Assembly (NCBI GenBank): GCA_013141075.1 | Contig: JABFRQ010000005.1 | Coordinates: 248,001-312,000 of the forward strand | DNA from: Methylotenera sp. | Lineage (GTDB): Bacteria > Pseudomonadota > Gammaproteobacteria > Burkholderiales > Methylophilaceae | Length of the DNA stretch: 64,000 bases | Reading direction: 5' to 3' | Part shown: positions 1-9,134 of the stretch, one piece after another | Layout of the letters: every line of letters starts with the position of its first letter | Position numbering within the stretch: position 1 is the stretch's first letter | Program-made: the position numbers and the translations under genes | Notes under the pieces: generated by a model | What the model was told of the DNA's origin: nothing | What the model saw: only the letters and a program-made list of their open reading frames with translations | Databases searched by the model: none

Positions 1-1059
1 CAAGCTGCACAAATTGCGGTTGAAAAAGTCTGCCCTGAAGCGCATCGTTTGCTGATAATTCCAGAAAATCATACGCGCAATACTTACTATTTGCGCAATG
101 TGGTTGAGCTGGTGAATATTATGAAAGCCGCAGGTTTAGACGTGCGCGTGGGCAGCATTTCACCAGAAATTACCGAGCCAACCACCTTGCTTGCGAACGA
201 TGGCCAGCCATTATTGCTAGAACCTGTGGTGCGTGTGGGTAACCGCATTAAGCTCATTAACAAAGAACTGGGGGACTTTGATAGTTGCGCGATTTTACTC
301 AATAATGATTTATCGGGCGGCATTCCAGAGATTCTTAAAAACTTAGAGCAAAATTTAATTCCGCCATTGCATGCTGGCTGGAGCACGCGCCGTAAATCGC
401 AGCACTTTGCCGCTTATAACGGAGTAGTGGCCGACTTTGCCAAGCTTTTAAATATTGATGAATGGTTACTAAACCCTTATTTTGAAACTTGCGGTGAAAT
501 TGACTTTCAAGCACGCACAGGCGAAGAATGTTTAGCACTAAAAGTTGAACAATTATTAGCTAAAATAAAAGTTAAATACGCGCAATACGGAGTTACACAA
601 GAACCTTTCGTCATAGTAAAAGCTGATGCTGGCACCTATGGCATGGGCATTATGACGGTGAAATCACCAGATGATGTACGCGATTTAAACCGTAAAGCAC
701 GCAATAAAATGTCGGTAGTAAAAGAAGGTTTGCAAGTTTCTGAAGTGATTATTCAAGAAGGCGTGTACACCTTTGAGAGCATTAACGATGGCGTTGCCGA
801 GCCTGTAATCTACATGATGGATCACTTTGTAATTGGCGGTTTTTATCGCGTGCATACCGAGCGCGGCGTGGATGAAAACCTAAACGCACCTGGCTCACAT
901 TTTGTGCCTTTGGCGTTTGAAAAGCCTTGTACACTGCCAGATTGCGCAGGCGCGCCAGACGCCCCGCCTAACCGCTTTTATGCGTATGGCGTGGTTGCGC
1001 GTTTGGCATTGCTGGCGGCGGCAATTGAGTTGCAAGAGCAAGACCCTCTGAATAATTAG
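1..1059 (+). CDS. gshA: Glutamate-cysteine ligase, ATP-grasp type (5' end outside window)
   Basis: The reading frame is open at base 1 and ends at TAG 1057-1059, so the N-terminus lies upstream of the window. The protein resembles the proteobacterial GshA family (TIGR02049-like), which joins L-glutamate and L-cysteine in the first step of cytoplasmic glutathione synthesis. Visible family features are the segment FVIVKADAGTYGMGIMTVKS (about residue 205 of the visible part), which looks like an ATP-grasp nucleotide-binding strand-turn, and the late segment VIGGFYRVHTERGVDENLNA. gshB follows after 80 bp, which supports the call. A TTG at 49 could be mistaken for a start, but coding sequence runs through it from base 1. 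The gap to gshB is filled by a palindromic repeat. Confidence 0.88.
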   Translation, partial: QAAQIAVEKVCPEAHRLLIIPENHTRNTYYLRNVVELVNIMKAAGLDVRVGSISPEITEPTTLLANDGQPLLLEPVVRVGNRIKLINKELGDFDSCAILLNNDLSGGIPEILKNLEQNLIPPLHAGWSTRRKSQHFAAYNGVVADFAKLLNIDEWLLNPYFETCGEIDFQARTGEECLALKVEQLLAKIKVKYAQYGVTQEPFVIVKADAGTYGMGIMTVKSPDDVRDLNRKARNKMSVVKEGLQVSEVIIQEGVYTFESINDGVAEPVIYMMDHFVIGGFYRVHTERGVDENLNAPGSHFVPLAFEKPCTLPDCAGAPDAPPNRFYAYGVVARLALLAAAIELQEQDPLNN

Positions 1060-1063
1060 CCAC

Positions 1064-1113
1064 TTGTAGGTCAGATTTCAACCCGACATGACGGGCTAAA
1101 GCCCGACCTACAA
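1064..1113. repeat. Palindromic intergenic repeat between gshA and gshB
   Basis: Outer arms TTGTAGGTC (1064-1072) and GACCTACAA (1105-1113) are perfect inverted copies. An inner hairpin CGGGC-TAAA-GCCCG lies at 1092-1105. The layout resembles REP/MITE-type repeats common in proteobacterial intergenic spaces. No T-run follows, so it is not a classical terminator. Confidence 0.7.
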
Positions 1114-1139
1114 CTGCAAATAAATTGAGTAAATTTGAC

Positions 1140-2090
1140 ATGAAATTACTATTCATTCTTGACCCACTCGCTAGCCTAAAAACCTACAAAGATACTAGTC
1201 TTGCCATCATGCGTGAGGTAGATAAACGTGGCCATACGCTTTATGTGAGTATGCAACACGACCTATTTTTACGTGGCAATGTAGCTAGAATTAGCGCCAA
1301 AAAATTCACGTTTACCGAGCAACATTTTTTAACTGAAGATGCGATTGAATACGCGCCTGCAGACTTTTCTGCCATCATCATGCGCAAAGATCCGCCGTTT
1401 GATAATGAATATCTATACAGTACCTATTTGCTTGAAATTGCCGCACAGCAAGGCGCACGGGTGTTCAATAATCCTGCCGCCATTCGTGGCTGGAATGAAA
1501 AACTCTCTGTTACACGTTTTCCACAATTTGCACCTGAGTTTTTAGTCACGGCAAATAATGATTTAATCCGCGAGTTTTTACATACACACCACGATATTGT
1601 CGTTAAACCACTAGACGGCATGGGTGGTAGCAGTATTTTTAGGCTCACCTTAAGCGACCCCAATATCAGCGTGATATTAGAAACCATCACCAATTTTGGC
1701 GCACGCACTATTATGGCGCAGCGCTACTTGCCCGCTATTTTGCAAGGTGATAAACGCATTATTGTAATTGATGGCGAGCCGCTTGCTTATTCGCTAGCAC
1801 GCATTCCAAAAGCTGGTGAAACACGTGGCAACTTAGCCGCTGGCGGCACTGGTGTTGCGCAATTGTTGAGCGCAAGAGATTTAGAAATTGCCACAACCGT
1901 GGGCAAAATGCTCAAACAAGAAGGCTTATTTTTAGTTGGCTTAGATGTAATCGGCGACCATTTAACTGAAATTAATGTCACTAGCCCCACAGGTATGGTG
2001 GAAATTGCCAATCAAACTCAAGCGTTGGTTCAACCTTGCAACCCTGCCAAAGTAATGGTGGATGCGCTAGAGCGGCATACCGCCGCCTAA
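1140..2090 (+). CDS. gshB: Glutathione synthetase
   Basis: GshB is an ATP-grasp ligase that adds glycine to gamma-glutamylcysteine in the cytosol, completing glutathione synthesis. The ATG at 1140 gives 316 residues starting MKLLFILDPLASLKTYKDTS, the usual N-terminus and length of bacterial GshB. An upstream in-frame TTG at 1125 is less likely. Visible motifs are the phosphate-binding loop VVKPLDGMGGSSIFRL (about residue 145), RIIVIDGEPLAYSLARIP, and the C-terminal GLDVIGDHLTEINVTSPTG with the metal/ATP-binding Asn-Val-Thr segment. The stop codon abuts the ATG of apbE, so the two are probably translationally coupled. Confidence 0.96.
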   Translation: MKLLFILDPLASLKTYKDTSLAIMREVDKRGHTLYVSMQHDLFLRGNVARISAKKFTFTEQHFLTEDAIEYAPADFSAIIMRKDPPFDNEYLYSTYLLEIAAQQGARVFNNPAAIRGWNEKLSVTRFPQFAPEFLVTANNDLIREFLHTHHDIVVKPLDGMGGSSIFRLTLSDPNISVILETITNFGARTIMAQRYLPAILQGDKRIIVIDGEPLAYSLARIPKAGETRGNLAAGGTGVAQLLSARDLEIATTVGKMLKQEGLFLVGLDVIGDHLTEINVTSPTGMVEIANQTQALVQPCNPAKVMVDALERHTAA

Positions 2091-3170
2091 ATGCGTAAGG
2101 CATTTTTTTATTGTGTAATACTTTGCGCCATAATATTTGGCGCTTACAAACTCAGTGCCAAAGAGCCGCTTTACCACAGCCAAAGTTATGTGTTTGGCAC
2201 GCTGGTAGATGTTAGCATTTACGGTGAAACAGATGAGCGTGCACAATTGCTTGCTAACCATATATTTCGAGAGTTTCAAAATTTACACATTCGATTACAT
2301 GCTTGGAAGCCCGCCTCAGCTGTAAGATTGAGCGAGCTTGGTGAATTAAATAGCGCATTTACGCTAGGCAGCAAGCCAATGGCTATTAGCCCAGACTTAG
2401 CCAATATGCTGACAGAGGCCACGGTTTTATCAGTAAAATCTAACGGCTTATTTAACCCTGCAATCGGCCATTTAATTGGTGCTTGGGGCTTTCAGCGCGA
2501 TGAATTTACTGCAGTGAATATTGATGAAGCTGCCATTAAAAACCTAGTGCATGCCCAGCCGCGCATGACGGATTTAGTGGTCAAAAATAACAGTATTTAC
2601 AGCACTAACCCAACTGTAAAGCTGGATTTAGGGGGCTACGCCAAAGGCTATGCTTTAGATTTAGCTGCTGGTTATTTACGTAAACAACAGGTAAAAAATG
2701 CGCTGATTAACATTGGCGGCAATGTGATTGCCTTAGGGCAACATGGCAAAAAACCTTGGCGCATTGGCATTCAACACCCACGCCAGCCCACCGCCATTGC
2801 CACGCTTGATTTAGCAGATGGCTGGGCTGTTGGTACTTCGGGCGACTATCAACGTTACTTTATGCTGGGTGGCAAACGCTATTGCCATATTCTTGACCCA
2901 CGCACAGGTTACCCCGCACCACATACGCAAGCGGTCACTATTTTAGTGCCTCCGCAAGCCGCCAATCAACCGCAAGCAGGGGTGCTTTCTGACGTTGCTT
3001 CAAAACCAATTTTTATCGAATCTGCAGATAATAGAAGTAAAGCGGCACAAGCTTTTGGCATTGAAAATTTTATGGTGATAGACGACCAAGCTAGAGTTTT
3101 TGTTTCCAAAGAAATGGCGAAAAGAATACATTGGGTAGATACTAGTGTTAAATTCACCACTCTTCAATAA
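2091..3170 (+). CDS. apbE: FAD:protein FMN transferase (ApbE family)
   Basis: ApbE enzymes sit in or across the inner membrane. They transfer FMN from FAD onto a Thr/Ser of target flavoproteins such as NqrB/NqrC, RnfD/RnfG or related FMN-binding proteins. The first 22 or so residues form a hydrophobic signal or anchor. Family motifs are YVFGTLVDVSIYG, GLFNPAIGHLIGAWGF, the Mg/FAD-binding LDLGGYAKGYALDLAAGYLR, and NIGGNVIALG. The 359-residue length is typical. Its ATG directly follows the gshB stop, and the next gene (NusG-II domain) overlaps its last 26 bases. No FMN acceptor subunit is visible in the window, so its client is unknown. Confidence 0.92.
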   Translation: MRKAFFYCVILCAIIFGAYKLSAKEPLYHSQSYVFGTLVDVSIYGETDERAQLLANHIFREFQNLHIRLHAWKPASAVRLSELGELNSAFTLGSKPMAISPDLANMLTEATVLSVKSNGLFNPAIGHLIGAWGFQRDEFTAVNIDEAAIKNLVHAQPRMTDLVVKNNSIYSTNPTVKLDLGGYAKGYALDLAAGYLRKQQVKNALINIGGNVIALGQHGKKPWRIGIQHPRQPTAIATLDLADGWAVGTSGDYQRYFMLGGKRYCHILDPRTGYPAPHTQAVTILVPPQAANQPQAGVLSDVASKPIFIESADNRSKAAQAFGIENFMVIDDQARVFVSKEMAKRIHWVDTSVKFTTLQ

Positions 3171-3561
3171 GTTGCTGGCTCAGCCTAAGCTACTTGCCAA
3201 ACAATTACTTATTGGCGACTGGTTTGTTCTGCTGGCAAGCCTGCTATTTGTGATTTATTTGTTTAATACCCTATGGTCAAACGAGTATGCAACAAAAGTG
3301 CAAATTAGGTTGGGTGATAAAATATACGCCACTTATAGCTTAAATCAGCAGCGTGAAATTCATGTACATGGCAAGTTAGGCGATGCAATTATTAGCATTG
3401 CACAAGGTAAAGCGAGATTTGCAAAATCGCCATGCCACACGCAATATTGCGTGCATCAAGGCTGGCTAAGCCGTGCTGGGCAAGCCGCTATTTGTTTGCC
3501 AAACCAAATCAGTTTAGAATTGTTGGGTGAAAATAAACTATATGATTCGCTTAACTACTAA
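3145..3561 (+). CDS. NusG domain II-containing membrane protein
   Basis: This 138-residue protein starts with GTG inside the apbE 3' end. One membrane segment (about residues 25-43, WFVLLASLLFVIYLFNTLW) is followed by a small extracytoplasmic domain resembling the NusG-II family (PF07009). That domain shows the typical ending SPCHTQYCVHQGWLSRAGQAA followed by CLPNQISLELLG, with three Cys residues (CH...YC and the C of AICLPN). In many bacteria such proteins are encoded with apbE and an Hpre_diP_synt_I/Gx protein, as here, which suggests a redox or flavin-transfer role. No function is established. The GTG start and strong overlap suggest translational coupling; a later TTG is possible. Confidence 0.75.
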   Translation: MLNSPLFNKLLAQPKLLAKQLLIGDWFVLLASLLFVIYLFNTLWSNEYATKVQIRLGDKIYATYSLNQQREIHVHGKLGDAIISIAQGKARFAKSPCHTQYCVHQGWLSRAGQAAICLPNQISLELLGENKLYDSLNY

Positions 3562-3647
3562 CCGTCATTGCGAGCATCGCATGGCAATCTTGCACTTATA
3601 CGTACTTATTAAAATTTTAGATTGCCACGCGATGCTCGCAACGACGG
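3562..3647. repeat. GTCATTGCGAGC-type inverted repeat (REP/MITE-like)
   Basis: Left arm 3562-3590 and right arm 3619-3647 are inverted copies of about 29 bp with two mismatches, around a 28-bp A/T-rich loop. The arms carry GTCATTGCGAGC and GGCAATCT, as in the copies at 18119 and 37888. The element begins right after the preceding stop codon and ends about 20 bp before the probable start of the next gene. Confidence 0.85.
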
Positions 3648-3666
3648 GCGAGTAAAGATATTAAAA

Positions 3667-4173
3667 TTGAAACCTACCCACATACAAACCACCGCAGACG
3701 ACCACCGCATTGCCAAACTGGCTGCCTTCGCCATTGCGTTGCATATGGTAGAAGCGGTTATTCCGTCGCCCTTGCCAGGTGTGAAACCGGGCATCGCCAA
3801 CATCGTCACTTTATATGTGTTGTATCAATACGGCTTTGCCACCGCTGCATGGGTAAGCATTTTACGCGTATTTGCCAGCAGCTTATTACTGGGTCAGTTT
3901 TTATCGCCCACATTTGCACTAAGCCTAAGCGGCGCAATATTGAGCCTAGCCGCGCTGTGGCTAGCGATGCGCCTGCCTAAAAAGTATTTCAGCACAGTTA
4001 GCTTAAGCATTTTGGCGGCTTTTGCACACATTGCAGGGCAGCTTTTAGTAGTGCGTTTATGGTTAATTCCACACGCAGGTGTGAGCTATTTAATCCCAAT
4101 TTTTGCTTTGGCGGCTTTATTTTTTGGGTTAATAAACGGATTAATTACTGCAAAATTACTTACAAAAATGTAA
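3667..4173 (+). CDS. Gx transporter-like / Hpre_diP_synt_I family membrane protein
   Basis: A hydrophobic protein with about five membrane segments. The signature PSPLPGVKPGIANIVTLY near the N-terminus marks the PF07456 family, annotated either as heptaprenyl diphosphate synthase component I or as Gx transporter family protein. The family shape is reminiscent of ECF S-components, so a cofactor or lipid-precursor role has been suggested; the substrate is unknown. The frame is open from a TTG at 3622, but that lies inside the palindromic repeat, so I prefer TTG 3667 (168 residues). ATG 3748 would remove the first segment. It closes the apbE/NusG-II/Gx cluster. Confidence 0.8.
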   Translation: MKPTHIQTTADDHRIAKLAAFAIALHMVEAVIPSPLPGVKPGIANIVTLYVLYQYGFATAAWVSILRVFASSLLLGQFLSPTFALSLSGAILSLAALWLAMRLPKKYFSTVSLSILAAFAHIAGQLLVVRLWLIPHAGVSYLIPIFALAALFFGLINGLITAKLLTKM

Positions 4174-4270
4174 TTTCTTATAATACATATAAGGCCACTG
4201 AAGTGATGATGTTACTAAATCTTGATTTAGTATACAGCCTGCCATGCTAAGCCGTATTGGAATTGCCATA

Positions 4271-4690
4271 CTACCAATTAGCTGTTCCCCATAAACGTAT
4301 GCCATTTTGACCAATTGAAAGATCGCCATCACCATTTTGAGATTGAGCTGTATCAGGCGTAGCTGTTATCGTAAATGTTTGAAATGCAGCATCGCTTGCA
4401 ATGCTTAAATCATATTTTCCATCTGTAGTTTTGCCAGATGCTCTGCCTAGGCCGCCAGTATCTGTACCGTTATAAGCAGTAGTTACGTCTGTGGTATATT
4501 TATTGGAATTTAGGTAAATTTTTTCCTGTATGCTGGCAAGTTCTATCAACTCAGTTTGAGCAGCTGTACGGGAGCTTTTAATAATATAATTTTTATAATT
4601 TGGCAGAGCAATTGATGCCAAAATGCCAATAATGGTAACTGTGATCATTAATTCAATCAAGGTAAACCCCTTCATGCTATACGGCTTCAT
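4271..4690 (-). CDS. pilE: Type IV pilin-like protein (PilE-type minor pilin)
   Basis: A prepilin with the type III leader MKG^[24 protein letters not shown]. Cleavage is predicted after Gly, with Glu at +5 and a hydrophobic helix that packs into the pilus core. The ATG at 4690 gives 139 residues; ATG 4675 (MKGFTLIEL) would give a shorter leader and is equally plausible. The C-terminal part, with [21 protein letters not shown] and [16 protein letters not shown], matches the short PilE/comP-like minor pilins that follow pilY1 in betaproteobacteria. It lacks the usual paired C-terminal cysteines. It is last in the fimT-pilV-pilW-pilX-pilY1-pilE operon. Confidence 0.88.
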   Translation of the reverse strand: MKPYSMKGFTLIELMITVTIIGILASIALPNYKNYIIKSSRTAAQTELIELASIQEKIYLNSNKYTTDVTTAYNGTDTGGLGRASGKTTDGKYDLSIASDAAFQTFTITATPDTAQSQNGDGDLSIGQNGIRLWGTANW

Positions 4691-4759
4691 GTTGCTACCT
4701 TTTTAACTTTAATCTAACAAAAAGCTATGCCACACTACCGTGGCATAGCTACTAGCATA

Positions 4760-7700
4760 CTAATCTCTAATCAACTCGTGCCATGAAATTCGCCCAGTAC
4801 GCGCCTGCAGGCCTTTTTCATCACCACCAGTTTTTACATTACCAGAAGCATTTGCAATGGTTTCTGTAGTGGTGGTTTCTGTTCCATCCGCAGCAACAAC
4901 CTTTTTATTGATAGTAACCGTGCCATCACTATTGTTGGTTCTAGTGGTTGTAATTACCGCCCCATCTATGTAAGTATCAACTTTGGTAGTCACGTTACCT
5001 GCAACCGTAGTCACAGAAGAAGCTATTGTGCCAGTACTCCCAAGGCTCCCAAGTTTTGGGTCTGTTGAGCCAGTAACTGGCGTTTCTAAGGTAGTTAATG
5101 CACTGGTATCTTCTGGTGGATTTTTTGTCCAGCCAGTGCCAACCATCAATGATGCTGTTGGGTTCCACGCGCCACTGGCTGCCGATGCTAGTCCGTTACC
5201 CCCACTAACGCCATTATACCAATTATGAGTAGAATCATCGTAGCAAATGCGGCGTGGGTGATGCCAATAGATGTTGTATTCAACCAATACATATTTAAAG
5301 AAATCTGCATGCTTAACTCTATATCCATATTCAGGCCGCCCAGACACATTTTCTTCAATTGAGCTTGCAGGAGTGGTATCTTTAATAATCTGAACTGTAA
5401 GCGCACCGTTATGACGCGCGCCTGTCGTGGTGCCTAGAGTTCCAGGGCCGTTGGTTAAATTTGCTGGTGGGGTCACAGGGTTGTACATGTCTGCACCCAC
5501 GCCAGAATCTTCATAAACACATTGCGGACTATCTGGGTGCAAGCCAACACGTAAATCGCCATTGCCCCACCAATCTTTTACCGTAAAAGCATCTACTGGC
5601 ATATTAAGCGCAAGGCTACCGACAGTGCTCATGTTATAGCTTGGTACGGCGGCCCAATTAGTTGTAGTGTTCAAGTTTGGTGCAGTCTGATAGTTTTTAC
5701 CCAACACATAGCCCGCAGCACTCGCTGGCGAGTATGTATTGTTGCCAACATGCAGGCTCACCGCTGGGCTTAAATATTGGTTCATCAACAATACTTTAAA
5801 GTTAGTTGCTGTACTAGAAATAGCATTGGATAAATTGTATTTATTGTCGCTGGCATTTAGCATATTTAGCCCAGTTTTGTCGTACAAATCATCATACTCA
5901 TGTACGTGTTCTGTTCTTGTACAAGAAGTGCCTGAATTTGTAGAAATCACTGTGGCGTCCACACCGCCAGTAATTGCAGTTTTGGAATAATTGCCTGAAG
6001 CTAAACCAGTTGCTGATACCACAATATTTGCGGTGCTGGCATTAAAGCTAGCGCCCGCATTTTTTGCAACTATGTTAATGCGGTTACTACTACCTACTGT
6101 AAATGTATAATTAGCCGCAGCTGCACTGGTAATATTTGATGTTACCCAGGTTTCTAAGCCACTACTGCTTTTTAAGCCAGGGTTATCCGCACTTAAAATT
6201 TGAGTTCCATTGATAGTGATACTGAAATTGCTAATAGTTTTATTACCACTATACGTAAAGTCAATTCTACCTCCTGATGCTTTTGTTCCAGCTCCTCCAG
6301 TTAAGTTAGAACACTCATTGGTAGCACCGTAATAAATATCCACGTCAAAGTGACCACCCGCAACACCGCGAACATCAGTTGTATTTGGAGGGAAAATCAC
6401 ATCTGGATTTTGGTTAAACAACGTGGTGTTTAGTGTTTGTAAGGTCACCAAAATAGGTTGCGACTGCACACCATAAGATAACCACTTACCCACTGGAATT
6501 CCGTTATGATTTGGATTGGTGATAGAGCAGGCGGTGCTGTCAGCAATAGCGGGATCACTTAAATCACACGTGGTAGGAATTGCGGTATCCGTTGAAATAT
6601 ACTTGATTCTATCAGCATCGTTTAGTAATAAATTATTATCCATATCTAAAAATGGCGTAATACTACTGCCGCCAGTCAGATAATTGAGCTCCATTAACCA
6701 ATTCTCGCCAAAAATATTAGTTGTGGTGCTCGGAACCAGATGGGGGACGACGGTTGGATTGAAGCTAGAAAAATAGAATCGCCCATTTTCTGTAAAACTA
6801 CCTTCACCTATTACTCTTTCTCCCGCAGGTAAGGCTACTTTCCAGCCTTTATGTAGCGGCGTAACGGTAGCACAACTAGCTGCAGTGGTTGTAGCCCAAC
6901 ATGCCACATTTGCCGTAACACGCCTCACTCTATTTATAGTACCCGCGTAGGTAAACGACCTTTCACTAAGTGTTTGAGTTAATAGGGCAGTATTAGCAGT
7001 TGGTGCGCCATCCCATATACCGTAAACATAATGCACGGCTGTGTCTGCTAAGTCACCTGTTGATGCAGTAGTCCAAGTTGAAGTGCCTTGATTGTAAGTA
7101 CCATACGCACCGCTAAGTACTTTTCCCGTACCAAAACTAACCATGTAACCGCCATTTGGATGCAAAGCAACGCCTGGGGTTGCAGTAATAGACTGAGCGG
7201 GTGAAGTAACTAGCAACGCGCTAGCACTCCATGATGATACTGTTGGGCTAGATAAATCAAACTTCCACATAGTGCCATTTAAATCACCAGCATATACACG
7301 GTCAGCATAACCGTCGTTATTAGTATCAATTGCTACAGGGCTAGATAAACCATTCGCATTAGCGGCACCTGCTGTACCCGCTTGAATAGCTTTTACTAAG
7401 GCGCCTGTTGTAGCATTGATTACATAAAGATAAGATTCTCCAGTAGCGGCTTCGTTATAGCCATTGCCGATAATAACGACGTCTAATGCAGTGCCACCAT
7501 TGTTTATTTTTGTAATAGTCGGTGTGCCATAGGTGTAACCAAGTTTTGCATAAGACGTGCTTGAGGTAAAACTCACTGCAGTCGGCGTAATCTCCCATAA
7601 AGCTTTGCTAGCCACTTGCGCCTCTGTTGTGGCGGTTAGGCCCGCACTTCCAGTAATGTCGAGCGCATATAAGCCTTTGCCACCAGCGCCTAACCCACCA

Positions 7701-8536
7701 ACTAGAATTCGTTTACCTGTGGATAAAGTTGCCACATTGATTTGCCCATCCACAAAATAATTATGAGTAAACGGATTGGTAGCATCACTAGGGCTATAAG
7801 CTAACTTTTTAAGCTTACCAATTAGCATAGATGGCACGTAAGCCCAGCGCTCTTTACCACTATCAGCAGGAATAGTAGCGCCGCTAAAATCGGCGTTAAT
7901 CGCATGCAACATACCGTCATTAGAACCAACAAAAACCGTAGGATTAGTTGCATCGGCTACATAGTAAGGTCGTGAATGAATAATATCACCCAGCACAGTA
8001 CTACGCTCGCGCATTGCATTAGCGCCTTCATTTGTACGTCCTCCACGTAAAAAATCCACGACTTGTGTACCTGTGTAAGAGGTCGTGTTAATGGTGGTAG
8101 CCAAGGAAGTTTTTTGTGTAGTAGATAAGCTAGTAAATTGAAATGGGACGCCTACACCAACGCCTGGGCTGGGTGCATCACTCATGGTAGCAATTAGGCG
8201 TGTGTTTGCTAGCGCCTGTGCATCAATATGATCTTTAGCACCATTAGTCCAGCGATCCCCACTAGAAGTTTGCACAGCACCATCAGCAGTCACCGAGTAA
8301 GCAAATATATTACCTCCCCAGTAATCGGCTCTATACTCCGTGCGAAAAAGAGTTTCTCCGCCACTGGTCAAAATGGTATTGGTCACTTCATCTTGTGCTA
8401 TATAGCCTACAGGCTGATCGTCTGGAGTGAATACAGCAATAGCCCAAGATAGCTTAATGGCGACAAACAATATACCAAGCAAGGCCAGCAGGCCTAAAAC
8501 CTTGGGTGAGTTAAATTTATTCAAAAATTTCGGCAT
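4760..8536 (-). CDS. pilY1: PilY1-type pilus assembly/adhesin protein
   Basis: A large (1258 residues) secreted protein with a hydrophobic N-terminal segment (residues 13-36). The PilC/PilY beta-propeller region is recognisable: VLGDIIHSRPYYV (about 183), VFVGSNDGMLHAINA, ERWAYVPSMLIGKLKKL, and the calcium-loop-like DTNNDGYADRVYAGDLNGTM (about 405), matching the DxNxDGxxD site of PilY1. The C-terminus ends in the family-typical GRISWHELIRD. PilY1 sits at the pilus tip and controls extension/retraction and adhesion. The N-terminal von Willebrand A-like domain of long PilY1 proteins is missing, and residues 700-1150 form an unusual Ser/Thr/Asn-rich insertion. It is fifth in the minor pilin operon. 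Confidence 0.92.
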   Translation of the reverse strand: MPKFLNKFNSPKVLGLLALLGILFVAIKLSWAIAVFTPDDQPVGYIAQDEVTNTILTSGGETLFRTEYRADYWGGNIFAYSVTADGAVQTSSGDRWTNGAKDHIDAQALANTRLIATMSDAPSPGVGVGVPFQFTSLSTTQKTSLATTINTTSYTGTQVVDFLRGGRTNEGANAMRERSTVLGDIIHSRPYYVADATNPTVFVGSNDGMLHAINADFSGATIPADSGKERWAYVPSMLIGKLKKLAYSPSDATNPFTHNYFVDGQINVATLSTGKRILVGGLGAGGKGLYALDITGSAGLTATTEAQVASKALWEITPTAVSFTSSTSYAKLGYTYGTPTITKINNGGTALDVVIIGNGYNEAATGESYLYVINATTGALVKAIQAGTAGAANANGLSSPVAIDTNNDGYADRVYAGDLNGTMWKFDLSSPTVSSWSASALLVTSPAQSITATPGVALHPNGGYMVSFGTGKVLSGAYGTYNQGTSTWTTASTGDLADTAVHYVYGIWDGAPTANTALLTQTLSERSFTYAGTINRVRRVTANVACWATTTAASCATVTPLHKGWKVALPAGERVIGEGSFTENGRFYFSSFNPTVVPHLVPSTTTNIFGENWLMELNYLTGGSSITPFLDMDNNLLLNDADRIKYISTDTAIPTTCDLSDPAIADSTACSITNPNHNGIPVGKWLSYGVQSQPILVTLQTLNTTLFNQNPDVIFPPNTTDVRGVAGGHFDVDIYYGATNECSNLTGGAGTKASGGRIDFTYSGNKTISNFSITINGTQILSADNPGLKSSSGLETWVTSNITSAAAANYTFTVGSSNRINIVAKNAGASFNASTANIVVSATGLASGNYSKTAITGGVDATVISTNSGTSCTRTEHVHEYDDLYDKTGLNMLNASDNKYNLSNAISSTATNFKVLLMNQYLSPAVSLHVGNNTYSPASAAGYVLGKNYQTAPNLNTTTNWAAVPSYNMSTVGSLALNMPVDAFTVKDWWGNGDLRVGLHPDSPQCVYEDSGVGADMYNPVTPPANLTNGPGTLGTTTGARHNGALTVQIIKDTTPASSIEENVSGRPEYGYRVKHADFFKYVLVEYNIYWHHPRRICYDDSTHNWYNGVSGGNGLASAASGAWNPTASLMVGTGWTKNPPEDTSALTTLETPVTGSTDPKLGSLGSTGTIASSVTTVAGNVTTKVDTYIDGAVITTTRTNNSDGTVTINKKVVAADGTETTTTETIANASGNVKTGGDEKGLQARTGRISWHELIRD

Positions 8537-8551
8537 GATATATTCTCTCTA

Positions 8552-9127
8552 TTAACAACTTAAAGCACTGTAATAAGACTGGACAAATTTGGTGGCACCA
8601 CGCGCACTAGTACCACGTGCAATAATACGGTAGGTATTTACTTTACTGCATCCAGAAGAAGCGCGGCCGCCCGTAGCTTGATTTGAACCGACCAAACTAC
8701 TATTCGTAGATGCAAGTTGAATGAAGTAACTTTGATTCGAATTTGCTTCAACCTGAAGGCCAGACCAGGTGCTATCAGTAAATGGGTCTGGCGTACTGGC
8801 TAAAGGGTAAAGTTTAGTCGTCATCGCATTGCCACCATCTGAAGTATAATTAACTGTAGCCGCTGTGGTGAAGCCAGCATTAAGATAGTTTTTAGTGCCG
8901 CCTGTTGTGCCTGCTAACCATCTTTCTCCCGCATCGATTGCTGCTTCTGCGTTATTCATCGCAAGATCTTCAAACTGTAAGTTACCTGCCAATTGAAATT
9001 GCGTATCTGAAACCTTCATGGCTGTTACACCAAGCAACATAATCAATATAAGTATAAACAAGCCAAGAATTAGCGTTGAACCAGTTTGTTTTTGATACTG
9101 TTTGAAATGAACTCCTACTGACATCAT
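8552..9127 (-). CDS. pilX: PilX-like minor pilin
   Basis: This 191-residue protein has a prepilin-like N-terminus QTGSTLILGLFILILIMLLG and the PilX segment MKVSDTQFQLAGNLQFEDLA followed by NNAEAAIDAGERWL. PilX proteins lack the Glu at +5 of major pilins, as seen here, and act in the priming complex with PilV, PilW and PilY1. The gene lies 15 bp upstream (in transcription) of pilY1 and 7 bp downstream of pilW, so it is one operon. Start ATG 9127; ATG 9124 immediately after is an alternative. Confidence 0.88.
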   Translation of the reverse strand: MMSVGVHFKQYQKQTGSTLILGLFILILIMLLGVTAMKVSDTQFQLAGNLQFEDLAMNNAEAAIDAGERWLAGTTGGTKNYLNAGFTTAATVNYTSDGGNAMTTKLYPLASTPDPFTDSTWSGLQVEANSNQSYFIQLASTNSSLVGSNQATGGRASSGCSKVNTYRIIARGTSARGATKFVQSYYSALSC

Positions 9128-9134
9128 TGCATCC

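Noticed and set aside
3622..3666. Upstream TTG start for the Gx protein
   Set aside because: The extra 15 codons are encoded by the palindromic repeat, so the start at 3667 is preferred.
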